Positions 50,656 through 60,769 are shown, counted from the stretch's first letter. The stretch: 64,000 nt of DNA from Methylocapsa sp. D3K7 (GCF_029855125.1 NZ_CP123229.1:3640501-3704500), one strand, 5' to 3'. Program-made: numbers and translations. Notes: generated by a model not told the origin, from the letters alone.

Positions 50656-52161
50656 ATGACATTTAACAAGCTCGGTCTCAGCGAGAAAGTTCTCCAGGCC
50701 GTCGAGGCCTCTGGATATCTCACGCCAACCCCCATTCAGGCGGAAGCGATTCCGCAGGTCCTCGCCGGACGCGACGTGCTCGGGATTGCCCAGACCGGCA
50801 CCGGCAAGACCGCAGCCTTCACCCTTCCCATGCTGTCACGTTTGGAGAAAGGCCGCGCCAGAGCGAGGATGCCGCGCACCTTGATCCTGGAGCCGACCCG
50901 CGAACTTGCCGCGCAAGTCGAGGAAAGTTTCGCTCGCTACGGGATTAACCATAAGCTCAACGTCGCATTGCTCATTGGCGGCGTTTCCTTCGGGGACCAG
51001 GAAACCAAGATCATGCGGGGCGCCGACGTCTTGATCGCGACGCCCGGCCGCCTTTTGGATTTTGCCGAACGCGGCAAGCTGCTCCTGACCGCAATCGAAA
51101 TTCTCGTCATCGATGAAGCCGACCGGATGCTCGACATGGGGTTCATTCCGGATATCGAGCGCATCTGCAAGCTTGTGCCTTTCACCCGCCAGACCCTGTT
51201 TTTCTCCGCCACCATGCCGCCGGAGATCACCAGACTTACCGAGGCTTTCCTGCACAATCCGGTGCGCATCGAAGTGGCTCGCGCGGCTTCGACGGCCATC
51301 ACCATATCGCAAGGCTTGGTGGCATCGGAAAGCGGTTCCGCCAAGCGGGAAACCTTGCGGCGCCTCATTCGTGGTGCCGCCGATTTCAAAAACGCGATCA
51401 TTTTCTGCAACCGCAAGCGGGATGTGGCGATCCTCCATAAATCGCTGCAGAAACATGGGTTCAATGCCGGTGTGCTACATGGCGACATGGATCAGCGCGC
51501 CAGAACGGCCTCGCTCGATGCGTTCAAGAGCGGCGGTGTCGAACTCATCGTTTGCTCGGACGTCGCGGCGCGCGGGCTCGATATTCCGGACGTCAGCCAT
51601 GTGTTCAACTTCGACGTCCCGAGCCACGCCGAGGATTACGTCCACCGGATTGGCCGCACTGGTCGCGCTGGCAAAACCGGTGTCGCGCTTTCCATCGTCA
51701 CCCCCGCCGATCAGAAATACGTCGCCGAAATCGAACGGCTGATCGCCCGCAAGATCGATTGGCTCGACGGCGAAAGCCTCGCCAACGTTCCCATCGAGGA
51801 ACCTCGCCAAGAGGCGCGGCAAGAGACACGGCGCGGCGAACGCCCCCAGAGATCACGGCGGACAGGCTCAGGTGGCGGCGATGTGCGGGGCCGCCAGAGT
51901 TCTTCGAGGCCGCCGGACGCCGAGGCACCTGCCAAGCCAAATCACCCATCCCGCCGGCAAGACGCCGACCTTTCCCCAACCGGCGAAGCGGAACAAAAAC
52001 GCGCCGCCCCGTCGCGCCCGTATCATGAAAAAGACGACGGTCCGCCGGTGCTCGGCATGGGCGATCATATTCCCATGTTTCTTTTGCGCCCCGCCACGGT
52101 TAAGCCCTTGAAAACGCCGATGGCAAAAACCGAACCCGGCAAAACCACGCGAACCGGATAG
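50656..52161 (+). CDS. DEAD-box RNA helicase (RhlE-like)
   Basis: About 500 residues; ATG 50656 (TFNKLGLSEKVLQAV) is preferred over an in-frame ATG 21 bases upstream. Motifs in order: Q-motif GYLTPTPIQAEAIP, I AQTGTGKTAAF, Ia PTRELAAQ, II IDEADRMLD, III FFSATMP, then VCSDVAARGLDIP and VI HRIGRTGRAGK. The C-terminal ~130 residues are arginine/proline-rich and disordered, as in RhlE proteins that remodel ribosomes and mRNA in the cold. Confidence 0.95.
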   Translation: MTFNKLGLSEKVLQAVEASGYLTPTPIQAEAIPQVLAGRDVLGIAQTGTGKTAAFTLPMLSRLEKGRARARMPRTLILEPTRELAAQVEESFARYGINHKLNVALLIGGVSFGDQETKIMRGADVLIATPGRLLDFAERGKLLLTAIEILVIDEADRMLDMGFIPDIERICKLVPFTRQTLFFSATMPPEITRLTEAFLHNPVRIEVARAASTAITISQGLVASESGSAKRETLRRLIRGAADFKNAIIFCNRKRDVAILHKSLQKHGFNAGVLHGDMDQRARTASLDAFKSGGVELIVCSDVAARGLDIPDVSHVFNFDVPSHAEDYVHRIGRTGRAGKTGVALSIVTPADQKYVAEIERLIARKIDWLDGESLANVPIEEPRQEARQETRRGERPQRSRRTGSGGGDVRGRQSSSRPPDAEAPAKPNHPSRRQDADLSPTGEAEQKRAAPSRPYHEKDDGPPVLGMGDHIPMFLLRPATVKPLKTPMAKTEPGKTTRTG

Positions 52162-52172
52162 TTAGGCGAGGC

Positions 52173-52550
52173 TCAAACGGCCTCCCCCTGTACCTCGCCC
52201 GCCGGGGTAATCGAAACCGATTCGCCACAGCCGCAAGCGCCTGTCTGGTTGGGATTTTGAAAGGTAAAGCTCGCCTGCAAAGGCGTCGTCTCGAAATCCA
52301 GCTTGGTGCCAAGCAGAAACATCAAGTCCTGCGGCGCGATTAGGATTTTTACACCCTGGTCCTCGATGATTTGGTCAGCGGCCTGGACTTCCTCGGCGAG
52401 ATCCATCGTGTAGCTCATGCCGGCGCAGCCACCCTTCTTGACGCCGACCCGCAGCCCCGCGACCGGCCGCCCCGCGGTCTCGATGAGTTTGCGCGCCCGC
52501 TCGGCGGCAGCTTCCGTCAGCGACAAGACTGCGAATTGCGGGTTGGCCAT
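52173..52550 (-). CDS. HesB/IscA-family iron-sulfur carrier
   Basis: 125 residues from ATG 52550 (GGAGAAGCTT upstream). The three conserved cysteines are present: VKKGGCAGMSYTM and the GACGCGES pair near the C-terminus. The A-type fold is clear from LSLTEAAAERARKLI and DLMFLLGTKLDFE. It delivers Fe-S clusters to apo-proteins. No suf or isc genes adjoin it in this window. Confidence 0.93.
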   Translation of the reverse strand: MANPQFAVLSLTEAAAERARKLIETAGRPVAGLRVGVKKGGCAGMSYTMDLAEEVQAADQIIEDQGVKILIAPQDLMFLLGTKLDFETTPLQASFTFQNPNQTGACGCGESVSITPAGEVQGEAV

Positions 52551-52635
52551 AAGCTTCTCCAAAATAAGCGCGGCTCCAGCCACGGTCGATGATGCTTATA
52601 TAGCATGGAAGCGCCGTTTGTTGAGGGCCTTCGGG

Positions 52636-55600
52636 TCACGCCGCCTTTTTCACCGCGATGGCGGCAAGCGTGCGCAAGATTTGCTTTGTCCCTTCCAGCT
52701 TCTCGGCGGGTGTCTCGAATTCGCGGATAAACACGACTTTCATGTCCGGGCGCACCTTCGCGAAGGTGCCTTGTTCGGCGATAAAGCGCACCAAGCCTGG
52801 CGGGTTGGCGAAGGAATTGTCGCGGAACGCAACAATGACCCCCTTCGGTCCCGCCTCGACTTTCTCGATATGCGCTCGCCGGCACAAAGCCTTGATCGCG
52901 ACGAGCTGCATCAATTGCTCGACTTCGGCGGGCAACGGCCCGAAACGGTCGATCATCTCCGCCGCGAAACTCTCGATTTCTTCATCCGTCTGCAGTGCCG
53001 AGAGCCGGCGGTAGAGGCTGAGGCGCAAATGCAGATCGCTGACATAGTCCTCGGGAATCGTCACCGGCATGCCCAGCGTAATCGAGGGCGACCAGGCCTC
53101 CTCGGCCGGTTCCTCGATGCCCGCCTTTAATGCTTCGACGGCCTCGCGTAACATGTCTTGATACAGTTCATAGCCAATCTCCTTGATATGACCGGACTGT
53201 TCATCGCCCAGCAGGTTTCCGGCGCCGCGAATGTCGAGGTCGTGGCTCGCCAGTTCAAAGCCAGCGCCGAGTGTGTCCAGAGACTGCAAGACTTTCAGCC
53301 GCCGTTCGGCTTGCGGCGTCATGCTGCGATTGGCGGGAACCGTGAAGAGCGCATAGGCGCGGACTTTCGAACGCCCGACGCGGCCGCGCAATTGATAGAG
53401 CTGGCCGAGACCGAACATATCGGCGCGATGCACGATGAGCGTATTGGCGGTCGGAATATCAAGGCCGGATTCAACGATTGCGGTCGACAGCAGCACATCA
53501 TATTGGCCGTCGTAAAAGGCCGCCATCCTCGCCTCGAGTTCGGTCGCCGCCAACTGGCCATGCGCGACGACAAATCGGACTTCGGGAACCTTTTGCCGGA
53601 GGAAGGCGCTTGCCTCCTCGATATCGTCGATGCGCGGACACACATAAAAGCTCTGGCCGCCGCGATAGCGTTCGCGCAGCAGCGCCTCGCGCACCAGCAT
53701 ATCGTCGAATGGCGAGATCGAGGTGCGCACCGCCAGGCGGTCAACGGGCGGCGTCGCGATGATCGAAAGCTCGCGAACCCCCGTCAGAGCCAGCTGCAAG
53801 GTGCGCGGGATGGGCGTTGCCGATAGGGTCAAAACATGCACTTCGGCGCGCAGCTCCTTCAAGCGCTCCTTATGCTTGACGCCGAAATGCTGCTCCTCGT
53901 CGATGACGACAAGACCGAGATCTTTAAAACTCGCGCCTTTGCCAAGCACCGCATGAGTGCCAATGACAATATCGATCTCGCCGGATGCGGCACCGAGCTT
54001 TGCGGCCTTGAGATCGGCGGCGGCAACCATCCGCGACATTTGCGCGACTTTGACCGGCAGATGCGCGAAACGCGTGGCGAAATTCTTATGATGCTGGCGG
54101 GCGAGAAGTGTCGTCGGCACGACCACCGCCACTTGCTTGCCTTCGATCGAAGCCGCGAAGGCCGCGCGCAGCGCAACCTCAGTCTTACCGAAGCCGACAT
54201 CGCCGCAGACAAGCCGGTCCATCGGCCGCCCGGACGCCATATCTTCTAGCACCGCGTCGATTGCAGCTTGCTGGTCATCGGTCTCGTCATAAGGAAAGCC
54301 GGCGCAAAATTCGGCGTAAAGACCGTCCGGCGGCACCAGTTTTGGCGCGGCTTTGACTTGCCGTGCGGCGGCGATTTTGATGAGCCCCGCCGCCATTTCG
54401 AGAATGCGCTTGCGCATTTTCGCCCTGCGCTTCTGCCAGGCGACGCCGCCGAGTTTGTCAAGTTCGACGGCGGTATCTTCCGAGCCATAGCGCGACAAAA
54501 GCTCGAGGTTTTCGACGGGCAGAAACAGTTTGTCGCCATCGGCATAATGCAGCTCCAAGCAATCATGCGGAGCACCGTCGGCCTCGATCGCCTTCAGCCC
54601 TGCGAAGCGGCCAATTCCGTGATCGATATGGACGACAATATCACCGGCAGCGAGCGCGCTGACTTCGCTCAAAAAATCCTGAGCGCGGCGTGCCGCTTTG
54701 CGGCGGCCACCGAGCAGCCGGTCGCCCAAAATATCCTGCTCGGCGACGAGCGCGAGATTTTGCGCCTCAAACCCTTGCTCGATGCCGATCACCGCCAAGG
54801 CGAGCGTGTTTTGCGGAAGCGCCAAAGCTTGCGCGAGCGACGAGATGGGTGCCGCGCCCGCAAGTCCGTGGTCAGTGAGCACATGGCCAAGCCGCTCGCG
54901 CGAGCCATCCGACCAGGCGGCGAGGATCGCCCGCTTACCGTTTGTTTGCAGAGCCCGGATATGATCGATGGCCGCCGAAAACACATTGGCGGCGGGATTG
55001 GCGCGCTCGGTGGCAAAGCCGCGTCCGGGCTTTGAGCCGCAATCGATGATGAGGCCTTTCGCGCCTTCCGGCTGTGCAAAGGGCGTCACCGCGATGCGGC
55101 TTGCGGCATCGCGGCGCGCCTTCCATTCGGCCTCCGTGAGATAGAGTGCGCTCGGCGGCAGCGGCTTATAGGTCGAGTGAGCGGGATCGGCATCATGCGC
55201 GCTTTTGCGGGCGCCGTAATAATCCTCGATCTGCGCCAGCCGCTCGCTCGCTGCCTCGCTGGCAAGCGGATCGAAAATCAACGGGGCACCGGCGCAATAC
55301 TCGAACAGCGTATCGAGCTTTTCGTAAAACAGCGGCAGCCAATGTTCGACACCTTGCGGACGGCGGCCTTCGCTGACAGCTTCATAGAGCACATCGCCGC
55401 GTGTCTGCGCGCCGAAATGTGTAACATAGGCTTGCCGGAAACGGCTGATCGTCGCGGTCCGAAGTTGCACCTCGCTCATGGGCACGAGATCGAGGGCGCG
55501 AAGCTGGCCGGTCGTGCGCTGCGTTTCGGGATCGAACGCGCGGATCGATTCGAGCGTGTCGCCGAAAAAATCGAGCCGCACCGGCTGCGGCATGCCGGGC

Positions 55601-56157
55601 GCGAACAGATCGAGGATGCCGCCGCGCACCGCGTATTCACCGGTATCGCGCACGCTTGAGGCCCGCGCAAAGCCATTGGACTCCAGCCACTGCACCAGTG
55701 CGTCCATATCGACGATATTGCCCGGCGCCGCCGAAAATGTGTCGCTGGTGATGGTCGCGAGCGGCGGCACTTTTTGCAGCAAAGCGTTGACGGTTGTCGA
55801 AAGGATGCGCGGCCGTTCCAGCGATGTGCGCGATTTGGCCAGCCGCGAGAGGACAAGAATCCGCCGCGCCGAAATGGCGGCATTGGGTGACACCCGGTCA
55901 TAGGGCTGGCAATCCCAGGACGGAAAATCCAAAAGTTCGATATCGGGGGCCGCAAAGCCAAGCGCCTCGCCAAATGCCCGGGCGCGCTGGCTGTCGCGCG
56001 CGACATGGACAAGCACGACGGCGCGGCTTTCCGCCGCCCGTGCGAGCGCGCGCGTCACATCGGCGGCGCAAAAGGCATCAAAACCATCGGCTACGGAAGA
56101 CAGTGTCAGCGAGCCGCCTTTGGCAAGCTCGGCCGCGACGCGTTTAAGATCAATCAC
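52636..56157 (-). CDS. mfd: Transcription-repair coupling factor Mfd
   Basis: About 1173 residues from GTG 56157; the frame stays open upstream into sdhE, so the start is not certain. The N-terminal UvrB-like region starts GGSLTLSSVADGFDAF. The RNA-polymerase interaction domain is near residue 506 (GDIVVHIDHGIGRFAGL). The translocase has CGDVGFGKTEVALRAAF (Walker A, ~647), VIDEEQHFGVKHKERLK (DEEQ, ~752), LSATPIPRTLQLAL, and YQLRGRVGRSKVRAYA. The C-terminal D7 domain has YVSDLHLRLSLYRRL. Removes stalled RNA polymerase and recruits UvrA. Directly downstream of sdhE, as in many alphaproteobacteria. Confidence 0.97.
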   Translation of the reverse strand: MIDLKRVAAELAKGGSLTLSSVADGFDAFCAADVTRALARAAESRAVVLVHVARDSQRARAFGEALGFAAPDIELLDFPSWDCQPYDRVSPNAAISARRILVLSRLAKSRTSLERPRILSTTVNALLQKVPPLATITSDTFSAAPGNIVDMDALVQWLESNGFARASSVRDTGEYAVRGGILDLFAPGMPQPVRLDFFGDTLESIRAFDPETQRTTGQLRALDLVPMSEVQLRTATISRFRQAYVTHFGAQTRGDVLYEAVSEGRRPQGVEHWLPLFYEKLDTLFEYCAGAPLIFDPLASEAASERLAQIEDYYGARKSAHDADPAHSTYKPLPPSALYLTEAEWKARRDAASRIAVTPFAQPEGAKGLIIDCGSKPGRGFATERANPAANVFSAAIDHIRALQTNGKRAILAAWSDGSRERLGHVLTDHGLAGAAPISSLAQALALPQNTLALAVIGIEQGFEAQNLALVAEQDILGDRLLGGRRKAARRAQDFLSEVSALAAGDIVVHIDHGIGRFAGLKAIEADGAPHDCLELHYADGDKLFLPVENLELLSRYGSEDTAVELDKLGGVAWQKRRAKMRKRILEMAAGLIKIAAARQVKAAPKLVPPDGLYAEFCAGFPYDETDDQQAAIDAVLEDMASGRPMDRLVCGDVGFGKTEVALRAAFAASIEGKQVAVVVPTTLLARQHHKNFATRFAHLPVKVAQMSRMVAAADLKAAKLGAASGEIDIVIGTHAVLGKGASFKDLGLVVIDEEQHFGVKHKERLKELRAEVHVLTLSATPIPRTLQLALTGVRELSIIATPPVDRLAVRTSISPFDDMLVREALLRERYRGGQSFYVCPRIDDIEEASAFLRQKVPEVRFVVAHGQLAATELEARMAAFYDGQYDVLLSTAIVESGLDIPTANTLIVHRADMFGLGQLYQLRGRVGRSKVRAYALFTVPANRSMTPQAERRLKVLQSLDTLGAGFELASHDLDIRGAGNLLGDEQSGHIKEIGYELYQDMLREAVEALKAGIEEPAEEAWSPSITLGMPVTIPEDYVSDLHLRLSLYRRLSALQTDEEIESFAAEMIDRFGPLPAEVEQLMQLVAIKALCRRAHIEKVEAGPKGVIVAFRDNSFANPPGLVRFIAEQGTFAKVRPDMKVVFIREFETPAEKLEGTKQILRTLAAIAVKKAA

Positions 56158-56206
56158 GATAGGGTCAACTCGAAAGCTTTGTGAGGCGCCGGGACGGCCG
56201 CCGGAG

Positions 56207-56503
56207 TCACATATAGAGTGGACCGGTATGGCTATGGAAATCCCGGATTTTTTGCAAGACCGGCGTATCATAAGGGCTTGGAGGGTCCTCCTCGCCGGTC
56301 AGCCAGCCAAAAATGTCGCGGTCCTGCGCATCGAGCAAGGTTTCGTAGGCGTCAAGTTCGTCATCCGAAAGATTGCCGATCTCGGCATTGGCGAAACGGC
56401 CAAGCAAAAGATCGACCTCCCGCATGCCGCGATGCCACGAGCGGAACAGAACGCGCCTTTGCCGGGCGCTCAGGTCAATACTCTTCGCCTGCTCGCCCGA
56501 CAT
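56207..56503 (-). CDS. sdhE: Succinate dehydrogenase assembly factor SdhE
   Basis: 98 residues with the family signature RRVLFRSWHRGMREVDLLLGRF (RGxxE-type flavinylation motif) and LDAYETLLDAQDRDIFGWLTG. It helps attach FAD to succinate dehydrogenase. Upstream of mfd on the same strand with a gap of about 50 bases. The sdhE-mfd pair opposite recG is a familiar alphaproteobacterial order. Confidence 0.95.
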   Translation of the reverse strand: MSGEQAKSIDLSARQRRVLFRSWHRGMREVDLLLGRFANAEIGNLSDDELDAYETLLDAQDRDIFGWLTGEEDPPSPYDTPVLQKIRDFHSHTGPLYM

Positions 56504-56772
56504 GATCTAAGCTCTGGGTGTGGGTGATTCGCGCGGCGGCCGACCGGAAACCGCTCGTGGCGGCACATTATAGCAAGCGCCCGACATGGCAAGGGTGCAC
56601 CTGTCGGAGAAGGAGAGCCAGCGGACGTGGCCACTCGAACGGCTGCTTTTGACCCAAAACAGAATTCGCCGCGGGCCACCCCTCTACCGTGCGAAGGAGT
56701 GAGATGGTAGTCTTGCAAGAGTGGGAGGACCAGTTGCCGGCAGCTTACTCGGCGGAGGTGAGAGGGAGTGAG

Positions 56773-57228
56773 ATGTTCCTCAATCCGGATCATGTTACTA
56801 TCGCGGTGGCCGATGCTGGCCCGGCGATCGAGTTCTTCGCGCTCCTCGGCTTCCGGAAGGAGCACGTCGCGACGATCGACGGCGGCCTTCCCGCCCGGTA
56901 CATGGGCATGCCGGGCATGAAAGCGCTGCACATCACCCTCGCACTCGAGGGAGCGGATCCTCGTTTCGAGATCCAGCTGCTCGAGTTCGACCCGACCCCA
57001 GGGACCGATCCGGGTGCGCACCCGACGAATCTGCGGCAACGGGGCTACAACCACCTCGCGTTCCGCGTCGACGACATCGAGGCGGCTACCGCGCACCTCG
57101 TGGCCAACGGCGTAACCATGCTGAGCGACGAGATGGATTACATCAACCGAAAGCTGCGGCTGTTCGAGGGTCCCGAGGGCATCACCCTCGAGTTGGTGCA
57201 GCAGGGCGGCTCAGACGCTTCTGGCTAG
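56773..57228 (+). CDS. VOC/glyoxalase-family protein
   Basis: 151 residues from ATG 56773 (GAGGGAGTGAG upstream). One VOC module is visible: LNPDHVTIAVADAGPAIEFFALLGF, GLPARYMGMPG, then GYNHLAFRVDDIEAATAHLVANGV and LFEGPEGITLELVQ. The His and Glu ligands of the metal site are present. Substrate unknown. It interrupts the sdhE-mfd / recG divergence together with the bicupin, so it is probably an acquired gene. Confidence 0.85.
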   Translation: MFLNPDHVTIAVADAGPAIEFFALLGFRKEHVATIDGGLPARYMGMPGMKALHITLALEGADPRFEIQLLEFDPTPGTDPGAHPTNLRQRGYNHLAFRVDDIEAATAHLVANGVTMLSDEMDYINRKLRLFEGPEGITLELVQQGGSDASG

Positions 57229-57334
57229 GGCCTCCAACGAGCGACCCGCTGCCACCCGAGCAAGTCGTGATGTCGCCTTATGGCGCCAAGCAGACTAAAT
57301 TTGAACTGACCCACTATCCAACCAGAGACTTTCG

Positions 57335-57457
57335 ATGGCCCCTTCCTCCTAACCCTCTCTTAGTGGCCGCCGTGAACCCTCCCGGCATCGGGCCGAAAGA
57401 CGCCAGACTCCTCGACTAGTTCCCGGCGACCGCCCAACTCCTCACAAGCCTCGTCTA
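57335..57457 (+). pseudogene. Decayed copy of the recG 5' end
   Basis: ATGGCCCCTTCCTCCTAACC through CCCGGCATCGGGCCGAAAGA and GACTCCTCGACTAG aligns with the first ~110 bases of the intact recG at 58670 (ATGCGGCCCTTTCTCCTCAA, CCCGGCATTGGACCGAAGAA, AGCTCCTGGACTGG). There are at least two single-base deletions and in-frame stops. The similarity also extends a few bases upstream of the start codon. It ends gradually before 57460. Confidence 0.8.
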
Positions 57458-57522
57458 TTTGACGATTCGCCGACTTCGCGCGAGTTTTCCGCAGCGGTGC
57501 CCAAAGCAGCCAGGAGATTCGC

Positions 57523-58629
57523 ATGTTCTCGTCCAACATCCCGATCAGTTCGGAAGGCGGCGACAATAGTTTCCAGAATAATGTTCCCGATCCCGTGACC
57601 TCGGGCACGGAGCTGCCAACCTTCAAATTCGAACTGGAAAAATCCGAGGGGCGTGTGAGCTACGGCAGCTATGGCAAGGAGGCCACGGTGGTCCAATTGC
57701 CGATATCGAAGGCTCTTGCCGGCGTCTCGATGCGCATGGAGCCTGGGGTGATGCGCGAGCTTCATTGGCATGCCACGGCGGCGGAGTGGGCATTTGTCAC
57801 GGAAGGATCCGTCCGCACCACGGTGATCGACCCGCAGGGCTGCTCGGAGACCAATGACTTTGGTCCGGGCGACATCTGGTATTTTCCGCGCGGTCACGCG
57901 CATGTCATCGAGACCTTGGGCGATACGCCGTGCCACTTCATCCTTGTCTTCGACAATGGATATTTTTCCGAATTCGGCACCTTCAGCATCACCGATTGGC
58001 TCGGCCATGCGCCCAAGGAATTGCTCGCCAAAAATTTCGGCGTTCCGGCTTCGACCTTCGAAAGTTTTCCCAAGAACGAGGTCTATTTCGCCAAGGGGAA
58101 AATCCCGCCGGCCGTCCCCTCCGTTCCTCTGCAAGGTTGGAAGGCGCCGCCGCTCACCCACAAATATAGTCTCCTCTCCCAGAAGCCGTATGAAATTTTC
58201 AACGGGGGTATTGAGTGGCGTGTCGATGGCTCGCAATTTCCCATTTCCACCACCATGACAGGGGTCGTGCTGGAGATGGAACCGGGCGCTCTGCGAGAAC
58301 TTCATTGGCATCCGAATGCCTCCGAGTGGCAATATGTGCTCAGCGGCAATTTCAACGTGACGCTCTTTGGCTCGAAAGGACGCTGGCGGCAGGAGACTCT
58401 GAGCAAGGGCGATGTCGGCTATATTCCGCAGGGGTTCGGCCATTCGATTGAAAACGTCGGGCAAGACAAGGCCCGTATCCTCATCGTTTTCAACAACGGC
58501 CATTACCAGACGATCGATCTGTCGCAATGGATTGCCGGAAATCCCCTCGACGTCCTCGCCACCAATTTCTCGCAAGAGGCGGCGGTCTTTGATAAATTCC
58601 CGCGCAAGGATGTCTTCATCACGAAATAA
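57523..58629 (+). CDS. Bicupin, oxalate-decarboxylase family
   Basis: 368 residues with CAGGAG seven bases before the ATG. Two cupin domains each carry the manganese site. Domain 1 has MRELHWHATAAEWAFVTEG and FPRGHAHVIE. Domain 2 has LRELHWHPNASEWQYVLSG and IPQGFGHSIEN. No signal peptide. Family members convert oxalate to formate plus CO2. The flexible lid residue that separates decarboxylase from oxidase activity cannot be judged here. Flanked by a decayed recG 5' end on the left and the intact recG on the right. Confidence 0.9.
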   Translation: MFSSNIPISSEGGDNSFQNNVPDPVTSGTELPTFKFELEKSEGRVSYGSYGKEATVVQLPISKALAGVSMRMEPGVMRELHWHATAAEWAFVTEGSVRTTVIDPQGCSETNDFGPGDIWYFPRGHAHVIETLGDTPCHFILVFDNGYFSEFGTFSITDWLGHAPKELLAKNFGVPASTFESFPKNEVYFAKGKIPPAVPSVPLQGWKAPPLTHKYSLLSQKPYEIFNGGIEWRVDGSQFPISTTMTGVVLEMEPGALRELHWHPNASEWQYVLSGNFNVTLFGSKGRWRQETLSKGDVGYIPQGFGHSIENVGQDKARILIVFNNGHYQTIDLSQWIAGNPLDVLATNFSQEAAVFDKFPRKDVFITK

Positions 58630-58669
58630 GCCATCAGCCCTCGCCCGAAACCACAAGCAACGGCTTCCG

Positions 58670-60769
58670 ATGCGGCCCTTTCTCCTCAATCCACTCTTCG
58701 CCGCTGCCGCGAATCTGCCCGGCATTGGACCGAAGAACGCCAAGCTCCTGGACTGGCTCCTGGCGCGGGACGGGGCGGAAGCTCGCGTGGTCGATCTTCT
58801 GTTCCATCTCCCCTTCACCACCATCGACCGCCGCAACCGGCCCAAGATCGCCGAGGCGCCGCTCGATACGATTGTCACTCTTGAGGCAAGAGTCGCCGAG
58901 CACCGGCCGCCGCCGCCCCGCTCCAAGGCGCCCTACAAAGTGCTGGTCGAGGACGGCACCGGCGATGTTCTGCTGGTCTTCTTTCTCGCCAATCCTCAAT
59001 GGATCGAACGAAGCCTGCCGCTGGGCGCCACCCGCTGGATTTCCGGAAAACTCGAGCTCTGGGACGGGCATCGCCAGATGGTGCATCCGGACCGCGTGCT
59101 CGACGCCGAGGGGTTTGCCAAAATGGCGCCCGTCGAGCCGGTGTATCCGTCAACCGAGGGCCTCTTTCAAAGAACGCTCGGCAAGGCTGTCGATGCCGCG
59201 CTCGCCAGAATTCCCGCGCTGCCGGAATGGCATGACGCACAATCGCTGGCAATCGTCGCGGGTCCATCCTTCGCGGAAGCCTTGCGCGATGTGCATCACC
59301 CGAAAACGCCAGAATCCATCGCGCCGGAAGCGCCGTCGCGCAAAAGGCTCGGGCTCGATGAATTGCTCGCCTCGCAATTGGCGCTGGCGTTGATGCGCTC
59401 GAAAATCAAGCGTGCGCCTGGCCGCGCGAGCCTTGGCGATGGCACGCTCCGGCAAAAGATCGCGGCGGCGCTGCCCTTTGCGCTCACGGTGTCCCAAAAA
59501 ACCGCGATGGAAGAAATCAATACTGACCTTGGCACGCCAACCCGGATGCTGCGGCTTTTGCAAGGCGATGTCGGCTCGGGAAAAACGCTTGTTGCACTGT
59601 TCGCCATGGCGGCGGTGGTCGAGGCGGGGCGGCAGGCGGCACTGATGGCGCCGACCGAAATTCTCGCCCGCCAGCATCATCAGACGCTCACCAAATTTGC
59701 AGAGGCCGCCGACCTCCGCCTCGCCCTGCTGACTGGCCGCGATAAGGGTGCTGGACGCGACAAAATTCTCGCAGGTCTCGCGGACGACAGCATCGATGTT
59801 GTCATCGGCACGCATGCCTTGTTTCAGGAAAGCGTCGTCTTCCGCGACCTTGGCCTTGCCGTCGTCGATGAGCAGCATCGGTTCGGCGTCCATCAGCGTC
59901 TGGCCTTGGGGGACAAGAGTGAGGCAGCCGACATTCTCGTGATGACCGCGACTCCCATACCGCGCACTCTGGTGCTGACCTATTTCGGTGACATGGATGT
60001 CTCCAACTTGCGGGAAAAGCCAGCCGGGCGGCAGCCGATCGAGACGCGCGCGTTGCCGCTCGAGCGCTTGGACGAGCTGATCGCGCGGCTCACGCGCGCG
60101 CTGGGACAGGGCGCCCGCGCCTTTTGGGTCTGTCCGCTTGTCGAGGAAAGCGAGGCGCTCGATGTTGCCGCCGCGCAGGAGCGTTTTGCACAGCTGCAAC
60201 AAATTTTTGGCGGCAAGGTTGGACTCGTTCACGGCAAGATGAAAAGCCGCGACAAGGATGCCGCGATGGACGCTTTCGCCAAAGGCTCGACCCAGATTCT
60301 TGTCGCCACGACGGTCATTGAAGTCGGCGTCGATGTTCCCCAAGCCACGATCATGGTGATAGAGCACGCCGAGCGGTTTGGCCTCGCCCAACTACATCAA
60401 TTGCGCGGACGCGTCGGGCGCGGCGGCGGCAAGTCGTCGTGTCTCCTGCTTTACAAAGCGCCGCTCAGCGAGAGTGCGAAAGCCCGCATCGCGATCATGC
60501 GCGAGACCGAAGATGGTTTTAAAATCGCCGAGGAAGATCTGCGGCTACGCGGCGAGGGCGAGGTACTCGGCACAAAGCAATCGGGTCTGCCCGGTTTCCG
60601 CCTCGCTGATTTGTCGGCGCATGGGCCATTGCTCACTTTGGCGCGCAATGAGGCGCGCACAATTGTCGAGGAAAATCCAAGGCTCGAAGGCGCGCGCGGC
60701 GAGGCTTTGCGGCTGCTCCTAAATATTTTCGAGCGCGGCGAAGCGATCCGGCTTTTGGGGGCGGGGTAG
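58670..60769 (+). CDS. recG: ATP-dependent DNA helicase RecG
   Basis: 699 residues from ATG 58670. The wedge/OB domain is at ~55-160. Helicase motifs: LLQGDVGSGKTLVALFAM (Walker A, ~300), APTEILARQHH, VVDEQHRFGVHQR (DEQH, ~403), MTATPIPRTLVLTYFGDMD, TTVIEVGVDVPQATIMVIEHAERFGLAQLHQLRGRVGRGG. Ends with the TRG region and FNIFERGEAIRL-like LNIFERGEAIRLL. Remodels stalled forks and Holliday junctions. Its 5' end is repeated in decayed form upstream of the bicupin gene. Confidence 0.97.
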   Translation: MRPFLLNPLFAAAANLPGIGPKNAKLLDWLLARDGAEARVVDLLFHLPFTTIDRRNRPKIAEAPLDTIVTLEARVAEHRPPPPRSKAPYKVLVEDGTGDVLLVFFLANPQWIERSLPLGATRWISGKLELWDGHRQMVHPDRVLDAEGFAKMAPVEPVYPSTEGLFQRTLGKAVDAALARIPALPEWHDAQSLAIVAGPSFAEALRDVHHPKTPESIAPEAPSRKRLGLDELLASQLALALMRSKIKRAPGRASLGDGTLRQKIAAALPFALTVSQKTAMEEINTDLGTPTRMLRLLQGDVGSGKTLVALFAMAAVVEAGRQAALMAPTEILARQHHQTLTKFAEAADLRLALLTGRDKGAGRDKILAGLADDSIDVVIGTHALFQESVVFRDLGLAVVDEQHRFGVHQRLALGDKSEAADILVMTATPIPRTLVLTYFGDMDVSNLREKPAGRQPIETRALPLERLDELIARLTRALGQGARAFWVCPLVEESEALDVAAAQERFAQLQQIFGGKVGLVHGKMKSRDKDAAMDAFAKGSTQILVATTVIEVGVDVPQATIMVIEHAERFGLAQLHQLRGRVGRGGGKSSCLLLYKAPLSESAKARIAIMRETEDGFKIAEEDLRLRGEGEVLGTKQSGLPGFRLADLSAHGPLLTLARNEARTIVEENPRLEGARGEALRLLLNIFERGEAIRLLGAG

